Shown one piece after another: positions 52,459 to 60,669 of a stretch of 64,000 nt of DNA. The notes under the pieces are model-generated. The model did not search any database. It saw only the letters and a list, made by a program, of their open reading frames with translations, and was not told where the DNA came from. The stretch is from contig NZ_JAAKZW010000012.1 in assembly GCF_011044995.1 (NCBI RefSeq), positions 1 to 64,000 of the forward strand. Direction: 5' to 3'. Made by a program: the position numbers and the translations under genes. This DNA comes from Streptomyces mesophilus (lineage in GTDB: Bacteria > Actinomycetota > Actinomycetes > Streptomycetales > Streptomycetaceae). Positions within the stretch are counted from its first letter, which is position 1. Every line of letters begins with the position of its first letter.

Positions 52459-53409
52459 ATGGCCGGGAACAGCCAGCGCAGGAACCGTCGCACCAGCAAC
52501 AAGAAGGGTGCGACGGTCGGCAGCGGTGGCAACCGGCGTCGCGGCCTCGAGGGCAGGGGCCCCACGCCGCCCGCGGAGATGCGCAAGAAGCACAAGAAGA
52601 ACCGCATCGCCAACGCCAAGGCCAAGCAGGCCGCCCGCAAGCCCGTCGCCCGGCGCGGCGGCAAGGGGCAGTCGGAGATGGTCGTGGGGCGCAACCCGGT
52701 GTACGAGGCGCTGCGCGACGGAGTGCCGGCGACGATGCTGTACGTGCAGCAGTTCATCGACAACGACGAGCGGGTGCGTGACGCGCTCCACCTCGCGCAG
52801 CAGCGCGGCGGCATCCACCTGATGGAGGCGCCGAAGCCCGAGCTCGACCGGATGACCAACGGGCTCAACCACCAGGGCCTGGTGCTCCAGGTCCCGCCGT
52901 ACGAGTACGCGCACCCCGAGGACCTGGCCGCCGCGGCCTTCGACGTGGGCGAGGAGCCGCTGATCGTCGCGCTCGACGGCATCACCGACCCGCGCAACCT
53001 CGGTGCGGTCGTCCGTTCCGTCGCCGCGTTCGGCGGGCACGGCGTGGTTGTACCCGAGCGCCGTGCGGCCGGTATGACGGCCGGCGCGTGGAAGACCTCG
53101 GCCGGTGCCGCGGCCCGTACGCCCGTGGCCCGTGCCTCGAACCTGACGCGCGCCCTTGAGGCGTACCAGAAGGCGGGCCTGACGATCGTGGGTCTCGCGG
53201 CCGACGGTGAGCACAAGGTCGGTGACCTGGAGGCCCTCGACGGCCCGGTCGTGATCGTGGTCGGCAGCGAGGGCAAGGGCCTGTCCCGCCTGGTCGGCGA
53301 GACCTGCGACTACCTCGTGCGCATCCCGATGCCCGGCGGCGCGGAGTCCCTGAACGCCGGTGTGGCGGCGGGCGTCGTGCTGTACGAGGCGGCTCGGCGC
53401 AGGAGCTGA
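52459..53409 (+). CDS. rlmB: 23S rRNA (guanosine-2'-O-)-methyltransferase RlmB
   Basis: A 316-residue SpoU/TrmH-family methyltransferase with a long Arg/Lys-rich N-terminal extension (~70 residues), a substrate-binding domain and a trefoil-knot SAM domain ([61 protein letters not shown]). Modifies G2251-equivalent in 23S rRNA. AGGTAGG precedes the ATG. Confidence 0.92.
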   Translation: MAGNSQRRNRRTSNKKGATVGSGGNRRRGLEGRGPTPPAEMRKKHKKNRIANAKAKQAARKPVARRGGKGQSEMVVGRNPVYEALRDGVPATMLYVQQFIDNDERVRDALHLAQQRGGIHLMEAPKPELDRMTNGLNHQGLVLQVPPYEYAHPEDLAAAAFDVGEEPLIVALDGITDPRNLGAVVRSVAAFGGHGVVVPERRAAGMTAGAWKTSAGAAARTPVARASNLTRALEAYQKAGLTIVGLAADGEHKVGDLEALDGPVVIVVGSEGKGLSRLVGETCDYLVRIPMPGGAESLNAGVAAGVVLYEAARRRS

Positions 53410-53422
53410 GCCCTTCGCGCGG

Positions 53423-53686
53423 TTACGGGGCCGCCATCGCGGGCGACTCCGTGACCGCAAGGACGTCCACCATGCGGTCGAGCCGTTTGCGGGCCCGCGG
53501 GGCGTCGGCCGGCGCGAGCACGATCTCGGCGGTGGCGCGGGCGTCCTCGGACACCCGGTAGGTCAGCTCGCTCACCGGCACGGAGCGCAGGGTCGTGACG
53601 ACCCGGCCGAGGCCCTCGCGGGTGTGGCGGAGGGTCACGGTGAGGCGGGAGGCCGGGTCCTGGGGTGACAGTTCCTGTGGCGTCAT
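53423..53686 (-). CDS. Small ACT-domain-like protein
   Basis: An 87-residue protein whose pattern (LTVTLRHTREGLGRVVTTLRSVPVSELTYRVSE...TAEIVLAPADAPRARKRLDRMVDVLAVTE) resembles ACT domains of the acetolactate-synthase small-subunit/IlvM type. No catalytic partner is adjacent. GAGGAAGC precedes ATG 53686. It lies downstream of a short leader ORF and a T-tailed terminator hairpin, suggesting attenuation. The ACT assignment is from pattern only. Confidence 0.65.
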   Translation of the reverse strand: MTPQELSPQDPASRLTVTLRHTREGLGRVVTTLRSVPVSELTYRVSEDARATAEIVLAPADAPRARKRLDRMVDVLAVTESPAMAAP

Positions 53687-53723
53687 GGCGGGTGCTTCCT
53701 CGTATCAAGGTGGGTGGGAAAGC

Positions 53724-53753
53724 AAAAAGACCCCTCGCGGGATGCGAGAGGTC
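53724..53753 (-). terminator. Attenuator-like terminator in leader of ACT-like gene
   Basis: On the minus strand AGACCTCTCGC and GCGAGGGGTCT pair (one mismatch), followed by TTTTT, 38 bases before the start of the ACT-like gene and downstream of a 15-codon leader ORF. Confidence 0.7.
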
Positions 53754-53793
53754 TGCGTGCGGCGGCGGGTCGATCGGAGGGGTCGCCTCCGGA

Positions 53794-53841
53794 TCACCTC
53801 GGTGCCGGCACGCCGCAGCTGATAATGAGCTGACGAAGCAT
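53794..53841 (-). CDS. Candidate 15-residue leader peptide
   Basis: MLRQLIISCGVPAPR, ATG 53841 to TGA 53794. It contains L-I-I early in the peptide and precedes a terminator and the ACT-like gene. A GATACA -10-like element sits ~20 bases upstream. This has the layout of branched-chain amino-acid attenuators, but the regulatory codons are few, so it remains a candidate. Confidence 0.4.
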   Translation of the reverse strand: MLRQLIISCGVPAPR

Positions 53842-54094
53842 GGCGCGGATGCTGGCATGTATCCCACGTCGCGGCAATGCCATCTCACGCTGTGGACAGC
53901 GGACTTGAGGGCGCGGGGCTGTTGCACCAGCTCCGCGCCCTCGTTCGTCGCCGGCGACGAAAAGGGCCGTCTCTCCTTGGCGCGGACGACGAAGATCCCG
54001 CCGCGTCTCCTGCTTTACCTTCCGGGCAGCACGGTTCGCAGCCTCGGAGGTGGGGATCCGCATGACCACGTGGTCCGGCAGGGGAGAACCCCTC

Positions 54095-57000
54095 ATGACA
54101 CGACGCCTGGGCATCGACGACCTGTACGCCATCGCGCTCCCGGAGCAGCCCGCACTCTCCCCGGACGGCACCCGTGTGGTGTACGTCCTGCGCACCGCGG
54201 AGCGTGAACACGACCGGGATCACCGGGAGTTGTGGACGGTGCCGGCCGGCACCGGTCCGGCGCGGCGGCTGACCCGCGGTCCGGCGGACACCGCGCCCGC
54301 CTGGTCCCCGGACGGGCGGTGGCTCGCGTTCCTGCGCGGCGGGGACGGGCCGGGGCAGGTGTGGCTGCTTCCGGCCGGCGGCGGGGAGCCCGAGCCGGTG
54401 ACGGGGCTGCCGCTGGGCGCGGGGGCGCCGGTGTGGAGCCCGGACGGGAGCGCGCTCGCGTTCACGGCGCCGGTGGGGCCCTCGTACGAAGCGGCCCCTG
54501 TCGTCACGGACCGGCTCGGCTACAAGGCGGACGGCCAGGGCCTGTTGGGGGCGGTACGCAACCAGCTGCACGTCCTCGACCTGGGCACCCGCACCGTCCG
54601 GCAGCTCACCCACGGCGACTGGGACGTGCGCGCTCCCGCCTGGTCGCCGGACTCGCGCACGCTCGCCTTCACTTCGGCGTACGGCGACGATGCGGATCTG
54701 ACCCTGCGCAGTGCGGCGTACGTGGTGGACGCGCAGCACCCGGCAGCCGCACCGCGTCTCGTGGGCAGCGGCGAGGGGCAGGCGCACACCGTCACCTGGA
54801 CCGCCGACGGGAGTGCCCTCCTGGTCGTCGGCCGCGGGGACACCCGGATCGGGCACGCGGGCCTGCTGCGGGTCCCGCTCGACGGCGGCCCGGCGGACGA
54901 CCTCACCGTCGCGCTCGACCGCAACGTGATGCCCGGCGGCCCCGGTTATCCGGGTGCGGTGCCCCAAGTCACGGGCGACAGCGTGCTGTTCTGCGTACGC
55001 GACCGGGGGTGCACCCACCTGTACGACCTCGACGCACGCGGGGAGGCGCGGCCGCTCATGGCGGGTGCGGGGCAGGTGGTGTCCGGGCTCTCGGCCGCCG
55101 GATCCACCGCCGCGCTCGTCCTCGCGACACCCGTCTCGTACGGCGAGATCGTCACGGTCGACCTGGCGACCGGACGCACCCGGGTCCTCACCACGCACGG
55201 CGAGAGCCTCGCGGATGTGGAGCTTTTCGCGCCCGAGGAACGGGAGTTCACGGTCTCGGACGGCACCATCGTGCACGGCTGGCTGCTGCGCGATCCGGCC
55301 CGTATCGGCCCCGGACCGCTGCTGCTCGACATCCACGGCGGTCCGCACAACGCGTGGAACGCCGCCGCCGACTCCATCCACCTCTACCACCAGGAACTCG
55401 TCGCCCGCGGCTGGTCGGTGCTGCTGCTCAACCCGCGGGGCAGCGACGGCTACGGCGAGGCGTTCTTCACCGCCGCCGTCGGCGCCTGGGGGAGGGCCGA
55501 CGCCCAGGACCTCCTCGAACCGCTCGACGTGCTGGTCGCCGAGGGCGTCGCCGACCCGCGGCGGCTCGCGGTCGCCGGGTACAGCTACGGCGGCTATATG
55601 GCCTGCTATCTGACCGGCCGCGACGACCGGTTCGCCGCCGCCGTCGCCGGCGGGGTGGTCAGCGATCTGACCAGCATGTGCGGCACCAGCGACGAGGCCC
55701 GTGCGCTGGGGGTCGCCGAACTGGGCGGACCGCCGTGGCAGCACCGTACGCACTACGCCGAACTCTCCCCGTACGCAAGGGTGGAGCACGTCCGCACCCC
55801 CACCCTCGTCGTGCACGGAGCCGACGACGAGCTCTGCCCGGCCGGGCAGGCCGAGCAGTGGTTCACCGCGCTGCGTGAACGCGGCGTGCCCACAAGGCTC
55901 GTGCTCTACCCGGGCGGCTCGCACCTGTTCCTGCTCGACGGGCCGCCCTCGCACCGCACCGACCTGGGCCGCCGCATCGTGGACTGGGTGGAGGAGCACG
56001 CCGCCGGGCGGCGCCCGCCCCTGGACACCGCGCACTGGCAGCGCAGGCTCGGCGAACTGGCTGCTCGGCACCGGGTGCCGGGTGCGGTCCTTGGCATCTC
56101 GCGCGGCGGACAACTCGCCCTCGCCGCCCACGGCGTGCTCAACAAGGACACCGGCGTCGAGGCCACCGAGGACTCGCTCTTCCAGATCGGCTCGATCACC
56201 AAGGTGTGGACCGCCACCCTGGTGATGCAGCTCGCGGACGAGGGGCTCATCGACCTCGACGCGCCCCTCGTCGACGTACTCCCGGAGCTTCGGCTCTCCG
56301 ACCCGCAGGTCACGCAGAAGGTGACGATGCGGCACCTGCTCACCCACACCAGCGGGATCGACGGCGATGTGTTCACCGACACCGGGCGCGGCGACGACTG
56401 CCTGGAGCGGTACGCGGACCGGCTCGACGAGGCGGCGCAGAACCACCCGCTCGGCGCGACCTTCTCGTACTGCAACTCCGGCTATGTGCTCGCGGGCCGC
56501 GTCATCGAGAAGCTCACCGGCATGAGCTGGGACCAGGCCCTGCGCGAGCGGCTGTGCGCCCCGCTGGGTCTGGACCGTACCGTCACCCTGCCCGAGGAGG
56601 CGTTGCGCTTCCGTGCCGCGATGGGGCATGACGCGGGCGGCGGCGGAGAGCCGCGTACGGTGCCGGTCTGGGGCCTCGCCCGTTCCGCGGGACCCGCGGG
56701 GCTGATCACCGCAACGGCCGCCGACGTCCTGGCCTTTGCCCGGATGCACTTGGCCGGCGGCACCGCTCCCGACGGCACGCGGGTGCTGTCCGAGGGCGCC
56801 GCGCACACGATGACCCAGGAGCAGGTGAAGCTGCCGGACGCGCACACGCTCGGCGACTCCTGGGGGCTCGGCTGGATCCGCTTCGGCTGGGACGGCCACC
56901 GGCTGATCGGCCATGACGGCAACACTCTCGGCCAGTCGGCGTTCCTGCGGGTGCTGCCGGAGCAGGATCTCGCGGTCACGCTGCTCACCAACGGCGGGGG

Positions 57001-57382
57001 TGCGCACGATCTGTATCTGGAGCTGTTCCGGGAGATCTTCGCCGAGCTGGCCGGGATCGAGATGCCCATCCCCCTCGCGCCGCCGTCCACGCCGGTCGAG
57101 GTGGACCTGAGCGCACACGTCGGCTGTTACGAGCGGGCGGGTGCGCGCATCGAGATCCTGGACGACGCACAAGGGCCCCGGCTGCGGATGACGGTGACCG
57201 GGCCGCTCGCCGCCCTCGTGCCCGAACCGGTCGAGGAGTTCGACCTGGTGCCGGTCACGGACGAGGTGTTCCTGATCCGGCGCCCGGGCTCCGCTGCCTG
57301 GACACCGGTGACCTTCTACAGCCTGCCGACCGGCGAGCGCTATGTGCACTTCGGCGTTCGCGCGACCCCGAAGGTGTCCTGA
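54095..57382 (+). CDS. Fusion of prolyl-oligopeptidase (S9) and class C beta-lactamase-type serine hydrolase
   Basis: A 1095-residue two-enzyme protein. Residues ~1-640: S9 peptidase with a WD40/TolB-type propeller (repeated SPDG motifs) and alpha/beta-hydrolase domain; nucleophile Ser497 in GYSYGGYM, Asp in VHGADDELC and His in PGGSHLF. Residues ~650-1000: beta-lactamase/DD-peptidase fold with Ser700-I-T-Lys703 and Tyr792-C-N; then a lipocalin-like C-terminal domain. No signal peptide, so cytoplasmic. S9 enzymes remove acyl-amino acids or dipeptides; the C-terminal fold is shared by D-aminopeptidases and esterases. GGGGAG precedes ATG 54095. It leads the M20/GNAT/racemase operon with a 1-base gap. 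Confidence 0.88.
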   Translation: MTRRLGIDDLYAIALPEQPALSPDGTRVVYVLRTAEREHDRDHRELWTVPAGTGPARRLTRGPADTAPAWSPDGRWLAFLRGGDGPGQVWLLPAGGGEPEPVTGLPLGAGAPVWSPDGSALAFTAPVGPSYEAAPVVTDRLGYKADGQGLLGAVRNQLHVLDLGTRTVRQLTHGDWDVRAPAWSPDSRTLAFTSAYGDDADLTLRSAAYVVDAQHPAAAPRLVGSGEGQAHTVTWTADGSALLVVGRGDTRIGHAGLLRVPLDGGPADDLTVALDRNVMPGGPGYPGAVPQVTGDSVLFCVRDRGCTHLYDLDARGEARPLMAGAGQVVSGLSAAGSTAALVLATPVSYGEIVTVDLATGRTRVLTTHGESLADVELFAPEEREFTVSDGTIVHGWLLRDPARIGPGPLLLDIHGGPHNAWNAAADSIHLYHQELVARGWSVLLLNPRGSDGYGEAFFTAAVGAWGRADAQDLLEPLDVLVAEGVADPRRLAVAGYSYGGYMACYLTGRDDRFAAAVAGGVVSDLTSMCGTSDEARALGVAELGGPPWQHRTHYAELSPYARVEHVRTPTLVVHGADDELCPAGQAEQWFTALRERGVPTRLVLYPGGSHLFLLDGPPSHRTDLGRRIVDWVEEHAAGRRPPLDTAHWQRRLGELAARHRVPGAVLGISRGGQLALAAHGVLNKDTGVEATEDSLFQIGSITKVWTATLVMQLADEGLIDLDAPLVDVLPELRLSDPQVTQKVTMRHLLTHTSGIDGDVFTDTGRGDDCLERYADRLDEAAQNHPLGATFSYCNSGYVLAGRVIEKLTGMSWDQALRERLCAPLGLDRTVTLPEEALRFRAAMGHDAGGGGEPRTVPVWGLARSAGPAGLITATAADVLAFARMHLAGGTAPDGTRVLSEGAAHTMTQEQVKLPDAHTLGDSWGLGWIRFGWDGHRLIGHDGNTLGQSAFLRVLPEQDLAVTLLTNGGGAHDLYLELFREIFAELAGIEMPIPLAPPSTPVEVDLSAHVGCYERAGARIEILDDAQGPRLRMTVTGPLAALVPEPVEEFDLVPVTDEVFLIRRPGSAAWTPVTFYSLPTGERYVHFGVRATPKVS

Positions 57383-57383
57383 C

Positions 57384-58559
57384 GTGGACCTGCTGCAAGA
57401 TGACCCCACGCTGGTCGACCGGTTCCGGGCCGCGCTGCCCGCGCTGCTCGCCGATATCGAGCACTTGGTGACCTGCGAGTCCCCATCGACCGATCTCGCG
57501 GCGGTGGCGCGCTCCGCCGAGGTGGTGGCCGCCATGGGGGCGGACCGCCTCGGCCAGGAGCCCGAGCGGATCGTCCTGGACGGCCGCACCCACCTGCGCT
57601 GGCGCCTCGGCGGCGGTCCGCGGCGGGTGCTGATCCTGGGCCATCACGACACGGTGTGGCCCCAAGGCACCCTCGCCCGGCTCCCGTTCGGGGTGCGGGA
57701 CGGGGTGCTGCGCGGGCCCGGCTGCTTCGACATGAAGACGGGCCTGGTGATGGCCTTCCACGCGCTGGCCGCACTCGGCACCCCGGACGGGGTGACCCTC
57801 CTGGTCACCGGCGACGAGGAACTCGGCTCACCGTCGTCCAGGGAACTCATCGAGTCCGAGGCGGCGGGCTGCGCCGCGGCGTTCGTCCTCGAAGCGTCCG
57901 CGGACGGCGGGGCGTTGAAGACCGAACGCAAAGGCGTCTCGCGCTACGAGGTGGTGCTGCGCGGGAAGGCGGCGCACGCCGGGCTGGAGCCCGAGCGCGG
58001 GGTGAACGCCGCCGTGGAGGCCGCGCACCAGATCCTCGCGGTCGCCGCCCTCGGCGATCCCGCCGCGGGTACCACCGTGACCCCGACCCTGCTGGCCGCC
58101 GGTACCAGCACCAACACCGTGCCCGCGGAGGGCAGGTTCGCCGTCGACGTCCGCGTACGCAACGCGGCGGAACAGGAGCGGGTCGACCTGGCGCTCAAGG
58201 CGCTCGGCCCCCGGCTACCGGGTGCGGCGATCGAGGTGACGGGCGGCCCCAACCGGCCGCCCCTGGACGCCTCCGCATCGGCCACGCTCTACCGCCGCGC
58301 GGTGCTCCTTGCCGGGCAGCTCGGCATCGGCGCACCGGGCTCCGCCGCGGTGGGCGGCGCCTCCGACGGCAACTTCACCGCCGGGGCCGGCGTTCCCACC
58401 CTCGACGGACTCGGCGCGGTGGGCGGGGGCGCGCACGCCGATGACGAGCACGTGGTCGTGGCCGAACTCCCCAGTCGTACGGCCTTGTTCACCGCACTCG
58501 TGGCCGACGTGCTCGCGGAGCGGAACCCACGGGCGGCGGACGACGGGATCGGCCGATGA
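57384..58559 (+). CDS. M20-family metallopeptidase/deacylase
   Basis: A 391-residue M20 enzyme (carboxypeptidase G2/ArgE-like). Metal ligands and catalytic residues: GHHDTVWP, GPGCFDMKTG, TGDEELGSPSS (catalytic Glu pair), VLEASADGG and AHADDEHV. A dimerisation lid begins at GKAAHAGLEPERGVNAA. In the D- to L-amino-acid pathway an M20 enzyme removes the N-acyl group from the L-product. GTG 57384 is one base after the fusion-gene stop; the 3' end overlaps the GNAT gene (ATGA). Confidence 0.9.
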   Translation: MDLLQDDPTLVDRFRAALPALLADIEHLVTCESPSTDLAAVARSAEVVAAMGADRLGQEPERIVLDGRTHLRWRLGGGPRRVLILGHHDTVWPQGTLARLPFGVRDGVLRGPGCFDMKTGLVMAFHALAALGTPDGVTLLVTGDEELGSPSSRELIESEAAGCAAAFVLEASADGGALKTERKGVSRYEVVLRGKAAHAGLEPERGVNAAVEAAHQILAVAALGDPAAGTTVTPTLLAAGTSTNTVPAEGRFAVDVRVRNAAEQERVDLALKALGPRLPGAAIEVTGGPNRPPLDASASATLYRRAVLLAGQLGIGAPGSAAVGGASDGNFTAGAGVPTLDGLGAVGGGAHADDEHVVVAELPSRTALFTALVADVLAERNPRAADDGIGR

Positions 58560-59458
58560 ACGAGATCCCCCTGACCGTGCCCGTACAGCAGACCGCCCTG
58601 TACGCCGACGCGCAGGACGCGGCCGACAGCGCCGCCCACGCGGCCGGCTGCCAGGTGCGGCCGATCAGCGCCCTGCCCGAACTGGACGCCGTCTGCGCCC
58701 TCTTCGAGGGCATCTGGAAACCCGGCGGCGAGAACGGCCTGGTGACGCCCGAGCTGCTGCGCGCGATGGACAAGGCCGGCAGTTACGTCGCGGGCGCCTT
58801 CGACGGTGAACACCTGGTGGGCGCCTGCATCGGCTTCTTCGGACCGCCGCCCGACGGCGCGCTGCACAGCCATATCGCCGGCGTCTCGGCCCGGATGCGC
58901 GGCCGCAGCGTCGGCTTCGCCCTCAAGACGCACCAGCGCGCCTGGACACTGCAGCGCGGGGCCACCCAGGTCTCCTGGACCTTCGACCCGCTGGTGCGCC
59001 GCAACGCCTACTTCAACCTGGGCAAGCTGGCCGGGCGCCCCACGCAGTACCTGCCCAACTTCTACGGGCGGATGGACGACGGCATCAACGGCGCCGACGA
59101 CACCGACCGGCTCCTGGTCACCTGGCCGCTCACCGCCCCCGAGGTCGCCGCGGCCTGCCACGGCCGACGACCCGGCGAGGCCGTGGCCCGCCCCGGTGAC
59201 CCACCGGCCGAACCGGCCGCCGTCGCCTTGGGTGTCACCCCCTCCGGCCGGCCCCGCGCCCAAGCCGTCACCGGACCACGCGCCCGGGTCGCCGTGCCCG
59301 AGGACATCGAGGCCCTGCGCCGCGCCGACCCGGCGGCAGCCGCGTCCTGGCGCACGGCCGTACGCGACGTCCTCGGCGGACTGCTCGCCGACGGCTGGCA
59401 GGTGACGGGCTTCGAACGGTCCGGCTGGTATCTCCTCGTACGAAAGGACGCACTGTGA
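58556..59458 (+). CDS. COG3375-type GNAT acyltransferase
   Basis: A 300-residue GNAT protein. VGACIGFFGPPPDGALHSHIAGVSARMRGRSVGFALKTHQRAWTLQRG holds the acyl-CoA loop, and WTFDPLVRRNAYFNLGKLAG is the hallmark of the COG3375 group that travels with N-succinylamino-acid racemases. Expected role: N-acylate (often succinylate) D-amino acids. Overlaps M20 (ATGA) and the racemase gene (GTGA), so all three are coupled. Confidence 0.87.
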   Translation: MNEIPLTVPVQQTALYADAQDAADSAAHAAGCQVRPISALPELDAVCALFEGIWKPGGENGLVTPELLRAMDKAGSYVAGAFDGEHLVGACIGFFGPPPDGALHSHIAGVSARMRGRSVGFALKTHQRAWTLQRGATQVSWTFDPLVRRNAYFNLGKLAGRPTQYLPNFYGRMDDGINGADDTDRLLVTWPLTAPEVAAACHGRRPGEAVARPGDPPAEPAAVALGVTPSGRPRAQAVTGPRARVAVPEDIEALRRADPAAAASWRTAVRDVLGGLLADGWQVTGFERSGWYLLVRKDAL

Positions 59459-60561
59459 AGCTCACCGGGGTCGAACTCCGCGAGATCCGGCTGCCGTTGG
59501 TGGCGCCCTTCCGCACCTCCTTCGGCACGCTCACCGAGCGCTCGGCCCTGCTTCTGCGGGCCGTCGGCACCGAGGCCGAAGGGTGGGGCGAGTGCGTGGC
59601 GATGGAGGGTCCGCTCTACTCCTCGGAGTACGTGGCGGGCTGTGCCGACGTGCTGCGCCGCTTCCTGATCCCGGCGCTCGCGGGCCGCGCACAGCTCGAC
59701 GCGGCGGCCGTCGCCCCCGCGCTCGCCCCCTACCTCGGCCACCGGATGGCGAAGGCCGCCCTGGAGACGGCCGTCCTGGACGCCGATCTGCGCACCCAAG
59801 GGGTGTCCCTGGCAAGGGAGTTGGGCGCCGTGCACGACCGGGTGCCCTGCGGGGTGTCCGTCGGCATCATGGACTCCGTACCGCAGCTGCTCGAAGCCGT
59901 CGCCGGCTATCTCGACGCCGGATACGTACGCATCAAGCTGAAGATCGAGCCCGGCTGGGACGTCGAGCCCGTACGCGCGGTACGCGAGCACTTCGGCGAC
60001 GAGCTGCTGCTCCAGGCCGACGCCAACACCGCCTACACGCTCGCCGACGCCCGGCACTTGGCGCGCCTCGACCCGTACGGACTGCTCCTGATCGAGCAGC
60101 CCCTCGACGAGGAGGACCTGCTCGGCCACGCCGCACTCGCGAAGGCCATCACCACCCCCGTATGCCTCGACGAATCCATCACCTCGGCCCGCGCCGCCGC
60201 CGCGGCGATCACCCTGGGCGCCTGCTCCATCGTGAACATCAAGCCCGGACGGGTCGGCGGCTACCTCGAAGCGCGCCGGATCCACGACGTGTGCAGCGCG
60301 CACGGGGTGCCCGTGTGGTGCGGCGGGATGCTGGAGACCGGGCTCGGACGTGCGGCCAACGTCGCGCTCGCCGCGCTGCCCGGCTTCACGCTGCCGGGCG
60401 ACACCTCCGCCTCCGACCGCTACTACCGCACCGACATCACCGAGCCCTTCGTCCTGGACGACGGACACCTGCCGGTCCCCACCGGGCCGGGCCTCGGAGT
60501 GGTCCCGGTCCCCGAGGCCTTGGAGGAAGTGACGGTCACGACCGAGTGGATCTCTCTGTGA
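59455..60561 (+). CDS. N-acyl(succinyl)amino-acid racemase, MenC family
   Basis: A 368-residue enolase-superfamily enzyme. With GTG 59455 as residue 1, the catalytic and metal residues fall at the positions known for Amycolatopsis N-acylamino-acid racemase: Lys161-x-Lys163, Asp189, Glu214, Asp239 and Lys263. It could by sequence also be o-succinylbenzoate synthase, but no men genes are present, Streptomyces makes menaquinone by the futalosine route, and the GNAT and M20 neighbours are those of NSAR pathways. It would racemise N-acyl D- and L-amino acids. Confidence 0.88.
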   Translation: MKLTGVELREIRLPLVAPFRTSFGTLTERSALLLRAVGTEAEGWGECVAMEGPLYSSEYVAGCADVLRRFLIPALAGRAQLDAAAVAPALAPYLGHRMAKAALETAVLDADLRTQGVSLARELGAVHDRVPCGVSVGIMDSVPQLLEAVAGYLDAGYVRIKLKIEPGWDVEPVRAVREHFGDELLLQADANTAYTLADARHLARLDPYGLLLIEQPLDEEDLLGHAALAKAITTPVCLDESITSARAAAAAITLGACSIVNIKPGRVGGYLEARRIHDVCSAHGVPVWCGGMLETGLGRAANVALAALPGFTLPGDTSASDRYYRTDITEPFVLDDGHLPVPTGPGLGVVPVPEALEEVTVTTEWISL

Positions 60562-60605
60562 CAGCCCCTTGTCTGCACGGGAGGAGGCGGCACACAATCC
60601 GGTCC

Positions 60606-60669
60606 ATGAATCCGGTCCATACGGGCGCGACACGGCCATGAATGCGGTCCATACGGCCGCGACACGGCC
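60606..60669 (+). repeat. Two 32-bp tandem repeats ahead of the PucR-type gene
   Basis: Units 60606-60637 and 60638-60669 differ at two positions; each begins with ATGAAT. The next base is the ATG of the regulator gene. A third partial copy (CCGGTCCATGAATCC) overlaps the start. Confidence 0.85.

Noticed and set aside
53885-57589. 1234-codon minus-strand open frame opposite the S9/beta-lactamase fusion
   Set aside because: It is the antisense shadow of a high-GC gene: composition is R/G/P/V-rich without domains, while the plus strand has full catalytic motifs.
59455-60561. MenC (o-succinylbenzoate synthase) for menaquinone synthesis
   Set aside because: No other men gene nearby, Streptomyces uses the futalosine pathway, and the GNAT and M20 neighbours fit an N-acylamino-acid racemase.
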